A stretch of 64,000 nucleotides of DNA from Smallanthus sonchifolius (GCA_023525975.1 CM042038.1:5953272-6017271), one strand, 5' to 3'; shown: positions 1 to 12,609, counted from the stretch's first letter. Numbers and translations: made by a program. Notes: generated by a model from the sequence alone, not told the origin.

Positions 1-446
1 ATGGGTTCCTTTGCTACGAGACCGGTGATCGATCAATCCACCCCCCTCCTTCGCGAGACCCGTGTTCTAAAATTACAAATACACAACAAAACAAAAGAAT
101 ACAAATATATAAAATAATTGCATTTAAATATGAAACTTGATTCATTTCAATTTTATTTTTAAAAATGTTTAGTTAGTTTAAGTTAGGGCACAAAAATATT
201 TAAAATATCATAAACGGGTCAACCCGCACACTCGCCAGGTTAACCCGAACAAAAACCCGTTTAGGTAAAGTTGTTAGATGGTTCACCTGCAACCAACCCG
301 AATTTGTTTAGACTAAACTTAAACCAGTAAATTTGATCTTAAAAATCTTGTGTGTTTTTAAGTTCGGTGGACAAGCGGGAAAAGCAACAACAAATAATAG
401 GCCCAACTCCTCCACAAATAAACATATCCAAATCCTTCCCTAATAC
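1..446. other. AT-rich intergenic DNA, no gene seen
   Basis: No ORF with a recognisable domain. Positions 205-300 hold several short motifs of the type GGGTCAACCCG / AACCCG that look like decayed ends of small DNA transposons, but I cannot set boundaries or a target duplication. Confidence 0.5.
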
Positions 447-1186
447 CAATGTTTTAAAAATCGGTTTTTAAATTGTACCGGATTAGACTCAGAAATGGTT
501 TAACCGGTTGTATCGGGTTGACTAGTAAGCCGATAATTTCATAAAAATACAAATTTAACTAAAAAAATAATCCAAAAATATACGATTCCATGATAAAAGT
601 TAATCCATAATAAAAAGATAATCCATAATAAAAAGATAATCCAAAAACACTCAATTTTCTAATAAAGTTTTTTTTAAATAAAAGTGCATAATTGTTTTAT
701 GTCATTGGGGTGTTCAATGTATTAATTTCATGATTGTTTAAAAGATAAAAATTCACCATTATCTTCATCCTCATCAACAAGGGCATAACTATTTTCGTTT
801 CCTACAATATTAAATAAGAAGTTTTATCGCTTAAATGTTTTTAATGGCAAGCAGAATGATCATGGTTAAACATAGTTTTTACATGGGCCGCTATTTTATG
901 AAGATGACCATATCAATTGATTTTTTTTTAAACTGGGTTGTAGATAAGGTAACCGATCAACAAGGTTTCTGTTTGTGACTTTGTGTGTATCCCGACAAAC
1001 AATTTTTTTTAAGTTTAAACATAAATTTTTTCCTTGTAACTAAAAACGGTACAACAGTATAACCTAGTATTACCGGTAATATCGCAGGTTCAACTAACAT
1101 ACCGGTTTTCCAATTTACCGGGCTAGTGGCCAAAACCCGGTTCAACCGGTATTACCGGTCGGTTTAAACAGGTTTTTAAAACATTG
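447..1186. mobile_element. hAT-like non-autonomous element (MITE)
   Basis: The left end reads CAATGTTTTAAAAA and the right end, on the opposite strand, reads the same. Both are followed inward by ACCGG-rich sequence (for example 470-520 and 1095-1165). The flanks are CCTAATAC (439-446) and CCCAATAC (1187-1194), an 8-bp target duplication matching at 7 of 8 positions, which is the length hAT transposases make. At about 740 bp with no transposase ORF it must have been mobilised in trans. The 62-codon ORF inside it, at 957-1145, shows no domain and is not taken as a gene. Confidence 0.65.
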
Positions 1187-2587
1187 CCCAATACTACTAT
1201 ACTATGACCGAAAGAGTTCTCAAGGTAAACGATAATTATTTAGGATGCTTGTATATTGGCTTTGTCATCATCATTTTTGTTGGAAACTAGTTTTTAGACC
1301 CTTCGCGCGGTGCGTCGGCGTCGAACGCGGCGTGATAAAGTATATAGACTACAATCGAACCGACTTATTTCGGAACTAAATTTACGTCGAAATGTAGAGT
1401 AACTCGAATTTACACCATCGAATGAAAACACTATATTTGACCAAACTCGTTTCTAAACAAATTTTACGTAGAAATGTAGACCAACTCAAAACACACATAA
1501 AAATAGTTGTTGACTTCGCAACACACGTTGTAAGAGTGACATTAACGTGGTTAAATAAATAAAAGAAACGAAGTTGCAGCAATTCAGTTTTGTAGATTAA
1601 AACATATAGTAATTAAGCTCACGTGATGCGGCATGTTTGCGTACTAAATTTTGGAACTAAATTTGCGTACTCGTTTAACTCTGAACTAAAATGTAAAAAA
1701 ATAAAATAAAAAAACAAAAGAAAATTAATGTTTTGGCGTTGACACTAACGTACTCAAGTACATAAAAATAACGTACAAATATAAGGCAGATTAGTTTTAA
1801 AGATAGAACCATAGATATAAATTTATTATGTTTCTCACATTGTGCGTAATTAATAAAAAATAGTACTCAAAAGAAATAAAAAAAACAAAGAAAAAAAAAT
1901 AAAAATAAATGTTTTTTAGCCATGGGTTTCAAACATATGTACTATACATATGTAAACTGTGGGTGGCGATGGCTGCCAAATAAGGTTTTAGTAATTTCAT
2001 AATTACACGCTTAATATTGATCGAATTAATGTTACTACAAAACTAGTTGTTCAAATTTTAAATTTGCAAGGGATTTGATAAAAGGAAAACATTATATTTT
2101 AAGAATTATAAGAAAAAAATAAAATATGTTTAAAAATAATTATATTATTAAAATATTAACTCTAGAAAGAAAAATTTGTGACGTCCTCTATGAAAGTGTT
2201 GGCAACGAAAAAGTTTTAAATAAAATTTATATCGCAATGTATATACAAGTTAGAACATCGCAATGTTACATTTGAAATTTTAGAAAATATTATACAAGAA
2301 CATCGCAACATTGTAAAAGAAAAAATAAATTGTATTAAAAATAAAAAAAATAAAAAAAGTGATATTTTTAGACTAAGTTAAAAAAAACTTGCAAAAGACC
2401 ACAAACATATATTCCGAGAGTAATAGTAACTTTGCATACACACTCCATATTGATTGAAAAGAGTGTGTATGCAACATTGCAACAAATGAACCAATAAAAA
2501 AAATCATATTTCCTATTTTCTTTATTATTGGCTTTAAAATGTCAAATTATTTCATTTTTATCCAACAATAATAAATATACATACAAT
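1187..2587. other. AT-rich intergenic DNA, no gene seen
   Basis: Very AT-rich, with poly-A runs around 1690-1730, 1850-1910 and 2330-2400. A short CG-rich stretch at 1300-1335 (CGCGCGGTGCGTCGGCG) stands out but has no feature I recognise. Near-repeats of CGTAGAAATGTAGA occur at about 1383 and 1466. No coding signal. Confidence 0.5.
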
Positions 2588-2991
2588 TTAATTTGATGGA
2601 AGAAAAGCAAGAAGTACATAAAAAGTTAATATAAGTATCAGAAACAAAACAACTTGTATTGTTAAAAAATTATATACTATATTGAAATTTAGTTGTTTAA
2701 TCGCACAGGTAAACAATTTACAGATCCTAACACCCTTCTCAGGTGATTGGTCTTTCGAGCAATCTGAATCAATCAGATCGATATCTTCCATCTGAGAAGG
2801 GTTTCGACTCGCACAACCCTTCGTTTGAAACTTCACAAACGCTTTCACAATTCAAGCTAACATTGGTCGAATTTCAGCAACTTCGTAATATACCAACCGT
2901 CTTCAAATCCGTCGTTGGTTCAATTTTGATGGCCGGTGGTGGATTTTTCAACAGCCCTATAATCCGGCCAGCGTATTTCGCAACTATCTCT
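2588..2991 (-). mobile_element. Left half of the sequence split by solo LTR E0 (copia-like remnant, probable)
   Basis: Removing the nested stack joins 2991 (minus strand) to the primer-site and leader sequence beyond 45468. Read on the minus strand across the junction, the ATG just right of the junction (about 45490) opens a frame that enters this block and stops after about 44 codons. That fits a decayed start of a gag-like ORF but is far too short to identify. An overlapping 86-codon minus frame (2588-2848) ends in a hydrophobic stretch and has no known domain. The copia assignment rests on the right half (LTR-like promoter, primer-site-like sequence). It could instead be an unrelated flanking region. 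Confidence 0.35.
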
Positions 2992-3883
2992 TGTAAGGCC
3001 TCAAATCCACAGGCCTCACTCGTTGGATTTACTCATTTACAAACAGTTCTTAAACTTAAATATCAAATAACGCAACGGAAAAACTTTCATTTAAATATAA
3101 CAGTAACCATGTCAACATGCGGAAGCATAAACATTGTCTAAAACATTCATTACATAACATAAACATAACGTAACGGGATGTCAGTCATCGTATCAGTCGG
3201 GTAATTCTTCATCGCTTGCCAAGCATCACCGTCCCTCCGTACCTGTTCTTAACCTGAATGTGCATACTAAAAGTCAGCTACGCTGGTGAGTTCTAGCATT
3301 ACATAAACTTTAACATTTACATTTGCCAAAAAACATAACATTCATTCATTTAATAAAATCGTACGTAAAAACATGCAATAACTTAACATCATCAAAACCT
3401 CGTAATCATATCATCATAACATAAATCAACATGAACCGAATCTGCGCCTTTTCGTAACCGTCAATTCCATTCATCGCATACTGGCGGAGAAACCCCGAGG
3501 CACGCCACCACTAGGCCCTTCGACACCGTACATTACCTGTAGGCTGAGAAACCTAGGGCCCGATAAACCAAAGTCGTTCGACACTAGAACCTTAGGAACG
3601 GTATCACAAGGATACACGCACCTTCACCTTAAGCACGGCGTCCCAAAGGACAGCACGTACCTTCACCTTAAGCACTGTTCCCTCGCAGGGATTAGTACCT
3701 TCAATAGGGATCTCGGTAATCCCCATGGTGGCCGTCGTCACCCCTTTGTCCACCCAGTTGTACAACCGTTAGCCAGCCACAAAGGCCCCCATAAGGGTAA
3801 GGCTCATTCATGAATACATACCTTAGTTCCCATATGAACTCATGGCAGATTCGTTCATTTTGTGACTTTTATAAAAATAACCT
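2992..3883 (-). repeat. Solo LTR E0, left part (split by element E1)
   Basis: Begins TGTAAGGCCTC and is continued at 44375-45467, which ends GGATGTTACA. Both outer flanks carry TCTCT (2987-2991 and 45468-45472), a perfect 5-bp target duplication, so the two parts form one solo LTR of about 1.98 kb left by recombination between two LTRs. Its ends and much of its right half are clearly related to the LTRs of E1, the element inserted in it. Orientation is inferred from the TATA box at 45320-45327 on the minus strand. Confidence 0.85.
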
Positions 3884-4536
3884 TGTAAGGCCCTTCTTTC
3901 GGGTAACCTCACTTGTTGGATTTACTCATAAACATAGTCATTAATTACTGAACTTTTAATTAAAAACATTCAAACACAGCAGAAACATTCAACATTTGAG
4001 TACATTACATCGGAAGTCTTAATATTCAAAACATTAGCCATTGTCTAAACAAAACATAAGGTGGGATGTCAGTCACGTGCCGGGCAGCCTTCACGCCTTC
4101 GCACGACCCTTTCCTTTGTTACCTGAAATGTATACTAAAAGTCAGCTAACGCTGGTGAGTTCTAGTTTAAAACTATTAAGTATGATCATTCTTTTCTTTA
4201 TAGGTATACATAATTATATACATTCATAACTTTTGCTTTTCTTACATCTTTCTTTTGTGATTACATATATATAAAATATGTATTCATAGACTTTTGCTTT
4301 TCTTTCATCTTTCTTTCGTGATTACATACATATAAGTATGCATTCACCTTTTTCTTTTCTTAACTTTCATGGGTTATACACTTAAGAGTGATTAACCCGT
4401 CATTTGTTTGCGAATGTCACAAAGACAAACGCCTCGGTCCATCGTCATGGCCCGCCATTCTTACAACCGTTCGACAACTAGTATCCGTCCGTAATTTTAT
4501 TCTTACAACCGTCCGGCAACTTGTGTCCGTCCGTCA

Positions 4537-4747
4537 TGACTTACAACCGTCCTACCGAAGTAGTCCGTCATTATCTTACAACCGTCCTACCGAAGTAGTC
4601 CGTCATTATCTTACAACCGTCCTACCGAAGTAGTCTGTCATTATCTTACAACCGTCCTACCGAAGTAGTCCGTCATTATCTTACAACCGTCCTACCGAAG
4701 TAGTCCGTCATTATCTTACAACCGTCCTACCGAAGTAGTCCGTCATC
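4537..4747. repeat. 35-bp tandem repeat in E1 3' LTR (six copies)
   Basis: Unit contains ACCGTCCTACCGAAGTAGTC, followed by CGTCATTAT. Six near-perfect copies by eye; the 5' LTR has four (about 42974-43114). Related, more diverged units with ACAACCGTYCGRCAACT precede it in both LTRs (about 4459-4530). Confidence 0.9.
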
Positions 4748-5165
4748 ATCGAAGCGTCCATAACTTTTTCTTATACTTGTCAAACAATATATACATGGAT
4801 ATAAAGCAAGATTTCATTCTTACACATTGTGTTATTCTTTCATTCATTCTATATAATCATACGATTCATTCTTTGTGCATAATTCATTTTCGTATATATA
4901 TATATATATATATAAAATATATATTAGTATATCACGTATGATTACATTAGCATTCATATCATTTATTCATTTAGTGTATACATTTCAGCCCCAAAACATT
5001 TGAAAACATTAGCACATAACATAGAAGGGGGCACATAGAACTCACCTGATGAGTAGTTTCTGAGATACAGTTAGCTGGTTACTGAGCGTCACTAATGTCA
5101 CTCACGATCTGTATAATGAAGTCATACTCGTAAGGTAATGCCACTAGACATTACTATGCCTGAAC

Positions 5166-5500
5166 CTAGTAGTTTCGATGGATTGGTCTATATCGAAACT
5201 TGGTAGTTTCGATAGGTTGCACTTATGTCGAAACTTGGTAGTTTCGATAGGTTGCTTCTGTCGAAACTTGGTAGTTTTGATAGGCTGCTTCTGTTGAAAC
5301 TTGGTAGTTTCGATAGGCTGCTTCTGTCGAAACTTGGTAGTTTCGATAGGCTGCTTCTGTCGAAACTTGGTAGTTTCGATAGGTCTGCACTTATCGAAAC
5401 TAAGTAGTTTCGATGGGTCTGCACATATCGAAACTAAGTAGTTTCGATGGGTCTGCACATATCAAAACTAAGTAGTTTCGATGGGTCTGCACATATCGTC
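5166..5500. repeat. 33-bp hairpin tandem repeat in E1 3' LTR
   Basis: The unit carries arms AGTTTCGA and TCGAAACT, perfect reverse complements separated by about 13 nt, so every unit can fold as a short hairpin. About ten units or part-units are present. The 5' LTR has the same array at about 43585-43880. The array is open in several frames on both strands, which yields long artificial ORFs. Confidence 0.9.
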
Positions 5501-5990
5501 TTCCCCAAAATCCGAAGTTTTTGCATGCACGTCTGATCGAGTCAATATCTCAACTTTCTTAGATCAAAGTGTTCGGTTTTCATTCTAGATGCTATACCTA
5601 AGCTCATTTTCAAGTTTCATCCGCAAAATCGTTACCTTTTTAGCCAAAACCCGGAAATCCTAGAAAGTCATAAAAACTCAGATTATGATCGAACGCTTAC
5701 CTGGATTGGATTTCTGATTCGGCGGAGATGATCACGAGCACAGCAGCAACGTTATCTTGAATTTCTAAGTCGATCCGTCACTTTCTCTCTCTAGGCCCGT
5801 GCTCTCTTCTCTCTCTAGAACTTGAGATTGGTGGAAAATGAGAAGTTTGGGCAGCCCTTGCCCTTATATACTTGGGCTTCCTTCGGCCCGTTAGAGCCGA
5901 GCCCAAGCCCATTCATTTTTCTTTCGTCATTTGAAAATTATAATTTCGATCGTGCCATGATTTATTTATTACCAGTTTTGGGATGTTACA

Positions 5991-6004
5991 AGTCTACCCC
6001 CCTT
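5991..6004 (-). other. E1 polypurine tract
   Basis: On the minus strand this reads AAGGGGGGTAGACT, directly before the 3' LTR start TGTAACATCCC. It is the usual plus-strand DNA primer site of Ty3/gypsy elements and lies just after the pol stop. Confidence 0.85.
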
Positions 6005-6029
6005 AAAGAGGTTTCGTCCTCGAAACTGC

Positions 6030-9000
6030 TTATACGTTAAATAATTGAGGGTATAGTCCCCTCATCTCGTCTTCTTTTTCCCACGTAGCTTCTGACCCTT
6101 TTCTGTACTTCCATTGTATTTTGACTAGAGGAATCGACTTATTGCGTAGTCGTTTTTCAGCTCTGTCAAGGATGGCTATCGGTTCCTCTACATAATTTAG
6201 ACTGTTATCTACTTCGATCTCGTCGTAAGGTATGTGAGCTGTGTCGTCAGCTAGGCACTTGCGTAAGTGCGACAAGTGGAACGTAGGGTGTATTCTACTA
6301 AGCTCAACGGGTAGGTCGAGTCTGTAAGCAACTTGACCCACTCTTGCTAGAATCTTGAAAGGTCCGACAAACCTTGGGCTTAGTTTGCCACGCTTTCTGA
6401 ATCGGATGATTCCTTTCCATGGTGATACCTTTAACAGTACCATGTCCCCTACTTGAAACTCTAAATCCCATCTTCTCTTATCCGCGTATGATTTCTGTCT
6501 GTCTTTTGCAGCTTTCATTCGAGCTTTGATTTGATCAAATTTCTCAGAAGTAGCTTTGACCACTTCGAGACTTGCAAAATCCTTCTGTCCAATTTCCCCC
6601 CAACAAACTGGGGTCCTACATCTCCTTCCATACAACATTTCAAATGGCGGCATACCAATCGTTGAATGATAGCTATTGTTATATGAGAATTCTGCCAATG
6701 GTAGATGGCTGTCCCAGCTCCCGCCGAAGTCAATGATACAGGCTCGGAGCATGTCCTCTAAGGTCTGAATGGTCCTTTCAGATTGACCATCGGTTTGAGG
6801 GTGGTAAGCGGTGCTGATGTTCAGTCTAGTGCCCATTGATTCACTGAATTTCTTCCAAAACCTTGACGTGAATCTAGTATCCCTGTCGGACACAATCGAC
6901 AGCGGCATACCATGTCTGCTCACAATTTCCTTGATAAATATTTCTGCTAGCTTTTCAGAAGAAGAAGTTTCACGTATTGGCAAGAAGTGAGCACTCTTTG
7001 TCAAGCGGTCGACGATCACCCAAATGGTGTCATTGCCTTTAGCTGTTCGCGGTAGCTTAGTAATGAAGTCCATCGTGATCTCCTCCCAGTTCCATTCCGG
7101 TATTGGTAGAGGTTGCATTTTACCGCATGGTTTCTGGTGCTCGGCCTTAACTAGTGAACACGTTAGGCACTTGTTCACGTACTCGGTCACATCATTCTTC
7201 ATGACGGGCCACCAGTACTCTTTCTTCAAGTCTTGATACATTTTGTTTATCCCAGGGTGGATGGAATAGCGAGACTTATGGGCCTCCTCGAGTATTTTGG
7301 CTCTAAGCTCGCCAATCTTAGGTATCCACATCCGGCCAAACCTAGTTCGTACACCGTATACATTTGCATCCAAATTCCCTTGTTGTCCTACTATTCTTTC
7401 CCGTTTAATATTTCTTTCTAATAGTGCTTCATCTTGTGCTTTTAATATTTCACTCATCAAATCTGATGTTATAACCAGCTGACACGCTTTGATCCGTATA
7501 GGTTCCGATTCTTCCTTTCTGCTTAAAGTGTCAGCCACCACGTTTGCCTTGTCTGGATGGTACAATATCTCACAATCATAGTCTTTCAGTAGCTCTAACC
7601 ATCTCCTTTGTCTCATGTTTAATTCCTTTTGCCCGAAAAATTACTTCAGGCTTTTGTGATCTGAGTAGATGGTGCATTTGACTCCATACAGATAGTGCCT
7701 CCATATTTTCAACGCGAAAATTACTGCTGCTAACTCTAAATCGTGTGTTGGGTAGTTAACCTCGTGAATCTTTAGTTGCCGTGAGGCGTATGCAATTACC
7801 TTTCCTCGTTGCATAAGTACGCACCCCAAACCCTGCCCCGAAGCGTCAGAATAGACTACCAAGTCTTCATTTCCCTCAGGTAGATAGAGTCAAGACCGGA
7901 GCTTGGGTTAATCGTGCCTTAAGTTCTTCAAACGCGTTGTTTTGGGTTTGACCCCATTCATACTTCACTTCCTTCCGTGTCAACTTAGTTAGTGGCAAGG
8001 CTATTCTTGAAAAATCTTGAATGAACCTTCGATAGTAGCCCGCCAATCCCAGAAAACTTCGTATCTCTGTTGGTGTCTTTGGGACGTTCCATTCCTTTAT
8101 TGCCTCGATTTTTGCAGGATCCACCATGATGCCGTTTGGGTTTATTACATGACCTAGGAATTGGACTTCCCTAAGCCAGAACGCGCAATTGGAGAATTTT
8201 GCATACAACTTTTCCTGCTTTAGCACCTCCAGAACCTCCCTTAGGTGAAAGTGGTGATCACCCTCGCTTTTCGAATATACCATTATGTCGTCTATAAAAA
8301 CTATCACTGATCGATCCAACATGGGTCGACATACTCTATTCATCAAATCCATAAACGCTGCTGGTGCGTTGGTCAATCCGAAAGACATCACGAGAAACTC
8401 ATAATGCCCATAACGCGTGCGAAACGCGGTCTTTGGTACGTCTTCCTCTCTTACTTTCAACTGATGGTAACCCGACCTAAGATCGATCTTTGAGAACCAA
8501 CTCGCACCTTGCAGTTGATCAAAAAGGTCATCTATTCTAGGTAGTGGGTATTTGTTCTTTACTGTCCTCTTGTTCAGTTCACGGTAGTCAATGCACATGC
8601 GCATGCTGTCGTCTTTCTTCTTTACGAATAGTACCGGAGCGCCCCATGGTGAAATGCTCGGTCTAATAAATCCTTTTTCTGTTAATTCCTGTAGTTGAGA
8701 CATCAATTCTTTCATTTCTGACGGAGCCAATCGGTAGGGGGCTTTGGCAACGGGATCAGCTCCTGGCAGTAAATCAATCTGAAATTCTATTTCCCGATCG
8801 GGTGGCAACCCAGGTAGATCCTCAGGGAATACTTCCGGAAAGTTGCACATCATGGGTACATTCTTGAGTGCTTTCGTTTTCATTCTATCGTCAATAACAT
8901 ATGCCAGATAAGCTTTGCAAACGCGCCTCATGTAACCTTCGGCCTTGATCATCGAAATGACGTTTGGCATTGTGCAATTCCAATCCCCATAAACCGTAAT

Positions 9001-9243
9001 TGGACTTCCGCTAAGAGCTTTGAGGTGTATCCTCTTACGTTTACATATGATTTGAGCTTCGTTGGCAGCTAACCAATCCATACCCAATACTATATCGAAT
9101 CATCCTAAGGTGAGAAGGAATAATCTAGAAGGAAACTTATGGCCCTCTATTTCTATGATACAATCCTCTGTTACTTGAAACAATGTCGAATTTTTACCCA
9201 CGACAGTTTGTACGCTAAAGGCCTTTACTATGGTGTTGATAGT
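6030..9243 (-). pseudogene. pol: E1 pol (reverse transcriptase, RNase H, integrase, chromodomain), disrupted
   Basis: Reverse transcriptase is at 7876-9087, with YRELNKRTVKNKYPLPRIDD and the FIDD catalytic box (near 8290). RNase H starts at 7641-7862 (VVYSDASGQGLG, YSDHKSLK). Integrase is at 6030-7616, with an HHCC zinc site (HKSRYSIHPG...CLTC), then DFITK, SDRDTRF and GQSERTIQ for the DDE triad. The protein ends in a chromodomain-like segment (VKIQW...ATWEKEDEMRGLYPQLF), which marks a chromovirus of the Tekay group. Breaks: stops at 9244-9246, 9100-9102 and 7641-7643 (a Tyr codon position in related copies), and a 4-bp duplication near 7866-7880 (CTATCTA) that shifts frame. Originally probably one ORF with gag. 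No functional product expected. Confidence 0.92.
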
Positions 9244-10608
9244 TCAATCCAGTTTACGACTAAATGCATTTGATATGAAGCTTTTACTAGCACCGGAGTC
9301 AAATAAAATAGCAGCATTTTCATCATTTACTAGAAACGTACCTGACACAACATCAGGGTTTCCTCTTGCTTCTTCCTCAGTTAGTGCATAGGCTCGAGTC
9401 CTAGCCTTTGGCTGTTCCTTTTCAGCTTCCTTTTCCTTTCCCGAACCGGATTGTCTGGTTTTCCTGCAATCCCTAGTCAGGTGACCAAACAGTCCACATC
9501 CTTTGCATTTAATGTCTCTTAAGCAGTCACGAGAATAGTGCCCCGCCTTCCCACATCTATAGCAGATGGTGGTGCCCATTCGGCACTCGCCAAGATGTTG
9601 CTTTCCACACTTCTTGCAGGTTTCATAATCATCTGTTCTTGGCTTCTTAACTCCAGTGTTTACATTCCCTTTCCCAGTGCCCCTAGGCGGGTTCTCCCAT
9701 TTCCTCTTTTGGGTCTCGGGTGCCAGGTCCTCATTGGCGTAGTCGTCGTAGACGATTCCGCTCAGATTCACTACCGACTCGAAGGTCGAGGGTAGGTTAG
9801 CTTTTACATGAACACGGACCCGTTGTGGCAATCCCTTAACATAGTACTTGATCAAACGATCTTCAGTTTCCACTAGGTGTGGTACTAGTTGAGCCAGTTC
9901 ATTGAATCTTGATGTATACTGGCGATGAGTCTTGTTTCCAGCCTTGAAGTTCAGGAACTCGTTCTCCACACGATCAATCTCATTCTGTGGGCAGAACTTT
10001 TGAATTATGAGCTTTTTCAAGTCTTCCCACGTCATCCTGTTGATAGCATTGGGTGACTTAGTTCTTTGAATGTTCCTCCACCAACTTAGTGCTTCGTTGG
10101 TGAAAGAATGAGCAACGTACTTAACAGCTTGGTCTGGTCGACACTCGCTGATGTTGATGACAGCGTTCATCCTCTCGACCCACTCGAGGGTGGCCACCGA
10201 GTCCTTGTTCCCGTCAAATTTGGGTGGGTCTTCGTCCTTGAAACCTTTATAAGTGCACCCTCTATTGCTTGACCCCACCTTTATTTCATCCCCATCACTG
10301 TCATAGACTTTTTCCTCATGGTTCACTTCATCATCTTCCTTAATTTTCTTTAATGCTTCAGACAGCAAGTCAGGCAACACATTCTTTAAAGTGAGCACGA
10401 CCTCACGGGCAATAGCATCTCTGACCTCGGGTTCTAACTGTAGTGACCCCTGATGGTCGCCCCCAGTTGGGGTGACATTAGTTTGGTGCACGCTCTCTGT
10501 GTTTTCCGCGTGCACGTCCTCTTCTTCTTGATGTCTTGGATTTAGTGGAGGCCTACCTACTCGTCCAGTACGACTGCCTCGGCGTCCCGTTCTTCCTCCA
10601 CCAGCCAT
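9244..10608 (-). pseudogene. gag: E1 gag and start of protease (454 codons)
   Basis: Starts MAGGGRTGRRGSRTGR, a basic N-terminus usual in Tekay gag. The capsid-type retrotransposon gag domain spans roughly residues 130-290 (WWRNIQ..., YYVKGLPQRV). Three CCHC-type knuckles follow (CKKCGKQHLGEC, CYRCGKAGHYSRDC, CKGCGLFGHLTRDC). The frame continues into the aspartic protease active site (LFDSGASKSFI) and stops after LD at 9244-9246, inside the protease. It would package element RNA in cytoplasmic particles. Read alone it gives an intact gag with a truncated protease. Confidence 0.9.
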
Positions 10609-10875
10609 AGTTTCTAGTTTCCTGATAGTTATAAAGGGAATACATCAATGCCATTCCTTCAGATCATAGTTTTAGAACAGTACGTGCAAGGTAAATTATT
10701 AATTACAGTGACCGGTTTGTGATTACTAATTTACATTGCTTTTCGGGTTCAAAACTCTTCAAATCAGTAGTGACATCGACATCTAAGCGTTCTAAGTCAA
10801 GGAACCTATCCCTAACTACAAAAATTTCCTTTATTACTTACTTGCTGTGTTAGCGTTGGCGTTGGCTACCCAGAC
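10609..10875 (-). other. E1 5' untranslated leader, part
   Basis: Sequence between E1 gag and the point where E2 inserted. Its continuation up to the primer site is 42235-42322. No ORF. Together the leader is only about 350 nt, so E1 lacks the pre-gag ORF seen in E2 and E4. Confidence 0.75.
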
Positions 10876-11305
10876 TGTCACACCCCCAATTTCAACTAAC
10901 GGAGTATTACCGTTTTGGGAAGTGAAAAACTAGGATCTCAGACACTAGTTACATTGAACGACTCTACATGGGACTCAAAATGAAAATATCTTTTAAATCA
11001 GAGTATCAATGCGAAAGCGTAAAGAAAGTAAATGCGCAAAATACACGCGCCCAAAACCAAAGTCCAAAAGTCTCAAAAGTCCAAACCAAACAACCAAACA
11101 AAGTACAATATAATAAATCAACCAAACATAAATAGACACAAAGCAAAGCAGTTGAATCCCATGCATGCCCTAACGTGCACCTGTGTCTTAGCTTAGCGTC
11201 CTGAGAAAACATGTAAGAAAAAGTGTCAACACAAGGTTGGTGAGTTCACAGGTTTCAAATAAATAAGTAAGCGTTACCAGATTTATGATCATTCAATATG
11301 TATCT
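10876..11305 (-). repeat. E2 3' LTR, left part
   Basis: Matches 39229 onward (TGTCACACCCCC...). Interrupted after TATCT (11301-11305) by E3 and resumed at 30740. Small differences from the partner LTR are visible, for example a 10-bp AGTCTCAAAA-type insertion near 11070 that is absent near 39425. Confidence 0.92.
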
Positions 11306-12604
11306 TGATGGGATGTGGATTTTGTGTGTTTATAGTGTTTTAATCCCGCGTTTTTACATATTTTTCTTATCACATATGTTTGGATAGCGAATACTACGAG
11401 GTAATATGTTTTGTAGGTAAACGGGATTAAAAGGAAGGTGTTAGAGCAAGTTAAGCAGGACGAAGAAACGAGAAGTGAAAAAGGGCTGGCCGTAAGTTAC
11501 GACCAGGCCACCGTAACTTACGGTGAACAGAAATTCAGATTTTCGAGATCGTAAACCAGAATCTATTTGCCGTAAGATAGTTTGTTGGGTATGCTGACCG
11601 TAAGTTACGGTGCCTCTGGCGTAACTTACGGTGGAAAGAAAAATCAAAAAGTTTGGCCGTAAACCAGAAGCTACAAGCCGTAAGTTATAATTTTGAAAAA
11701 GTTGACCGTAAGTTACGGCCAAACCACCGTAACTTACGGTTGTCGGGAAAACAGAAAGACGGGAGTTTCGATTCTGAGGAGAAATAAGCCATGGAAAGTC
11801 AGTTTTTCAGACAGAGACGAACAGGTAGGGAAATCTAAGCGATTTTGGGGCATTTGGATCATCAAGAATGAAGCTTTTTCACCCAAAAATCGAAGAGCTA
11901 ATCATGGATTCTTTGAAGAACTTTGAAGAATCAATCATTATGATGTCAGGCTAATCACCCGGTACCCAACCCTAGATGTAAGACTTTGATGTTTGGATTC
12001 TTAACTAGTTTTGATTGTGTGAATGTAAACATGGGATTGAGTAGTCTTTCTTTCGTGTGTTTATAATTGTTTTCCGGATTTACAAATAGATTTGAATTAA
12101 TCTAATTTGCAATTATTCGATTGTCATTCGACTTTTACAGCCGCTAGCATATCGAGTTGTTAATCAGGTTTTTGTCAAAGTGATAACTGTTAGATTAGTT
12201 CGTGATTGTGTTCCATTGTCCGATCTCAGATCGTTGGGTTAACACACTGAATGAAATCTAATTGTTATTAGTTGAATTGGTAACAAATTGTCACTCAATC
12301 AAGTTAGATGGTTTTGAATCCATATCAAGTCTGAAGTCTAGGGTTGGTTACTATTTTTAATCAATTGTTATTCGTTTTCAAGTTTACTCTCATTTATTTT
12401 TGATTTCTTAATTTTAAATTCAGTAAGTGCATAATCGGTTTTTCTTAAAAATTAATCAAATCCAAAATTCGGTTTTACTTTTATCGCCTAGTTTAAGTAG
12501 TTGCAACAGTTAATCTTCCACGAGCTCCTCGAGAATCGATACCCTACTTACCCTTTACTAAAGGTATTTAGGTTTTAATTTGGTTGTACCTTCGACTGCG
12601 ATCA
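11306..12604 (+). repeat. E3 5' LTR (1299 bp)
   Basis: Compared by eye with the 1289-bp 3' LTR it differs at about ten single bases plus one 10-bp duplication (AACTTTGAAG, near 11920-11935). It carries six short palindromes CCGTAAGTTACGG / CCGTAACTTACGG at 11490, 11511, 11598, 11619, 11706 and 11727. These are three pairs 21 bp apart, repeated every 108 bp. Confidence 0.93.
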
Positions 12605-12609
12605 AATTT

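Larger units (their letters stand above)
3884..5990 (-). repeat. E1 3' LTR (2107 bp)
   Basis: Pairs with 42323-44374. On the plus strand it starts TGTAAGGCCC and ends GGGATGTTACA, so on the coding (minus) strand it starts TGTAACATCCC. It has two tandem arrays, a 35-bp unit at about 4537-4747 (six copies here, four in the partner) and a 33-bp hairpin unit at about 5166-5500. These arrays and a shorter TA run (about 4896-4915) account for most of the length difference from the 2052-bp partner. Confidence 0.92.

Noticed and set aside
2743..3141. Plus-strand ORF of 132 codons
   Set aside because: It crosses the E0 LTR boundary at 2992, so it is a chance frame made by the insertion.
4388..4747. 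Tandem repeats of 33-35 bp resembling a CRISPR array (also 42974-43114)
   Set aside because: The repeats are directly adjacent with no unique spacers, lie inside plant LTRs and have no cas genes.
5144..5458. Long ORFs on both strands over the 33-bp array (also 43561-43918)
   Set aside because: The unit length is a multiple of three and lacks stops in several frames, so repeats read as periodic proteins on both strands. No start context or domain.
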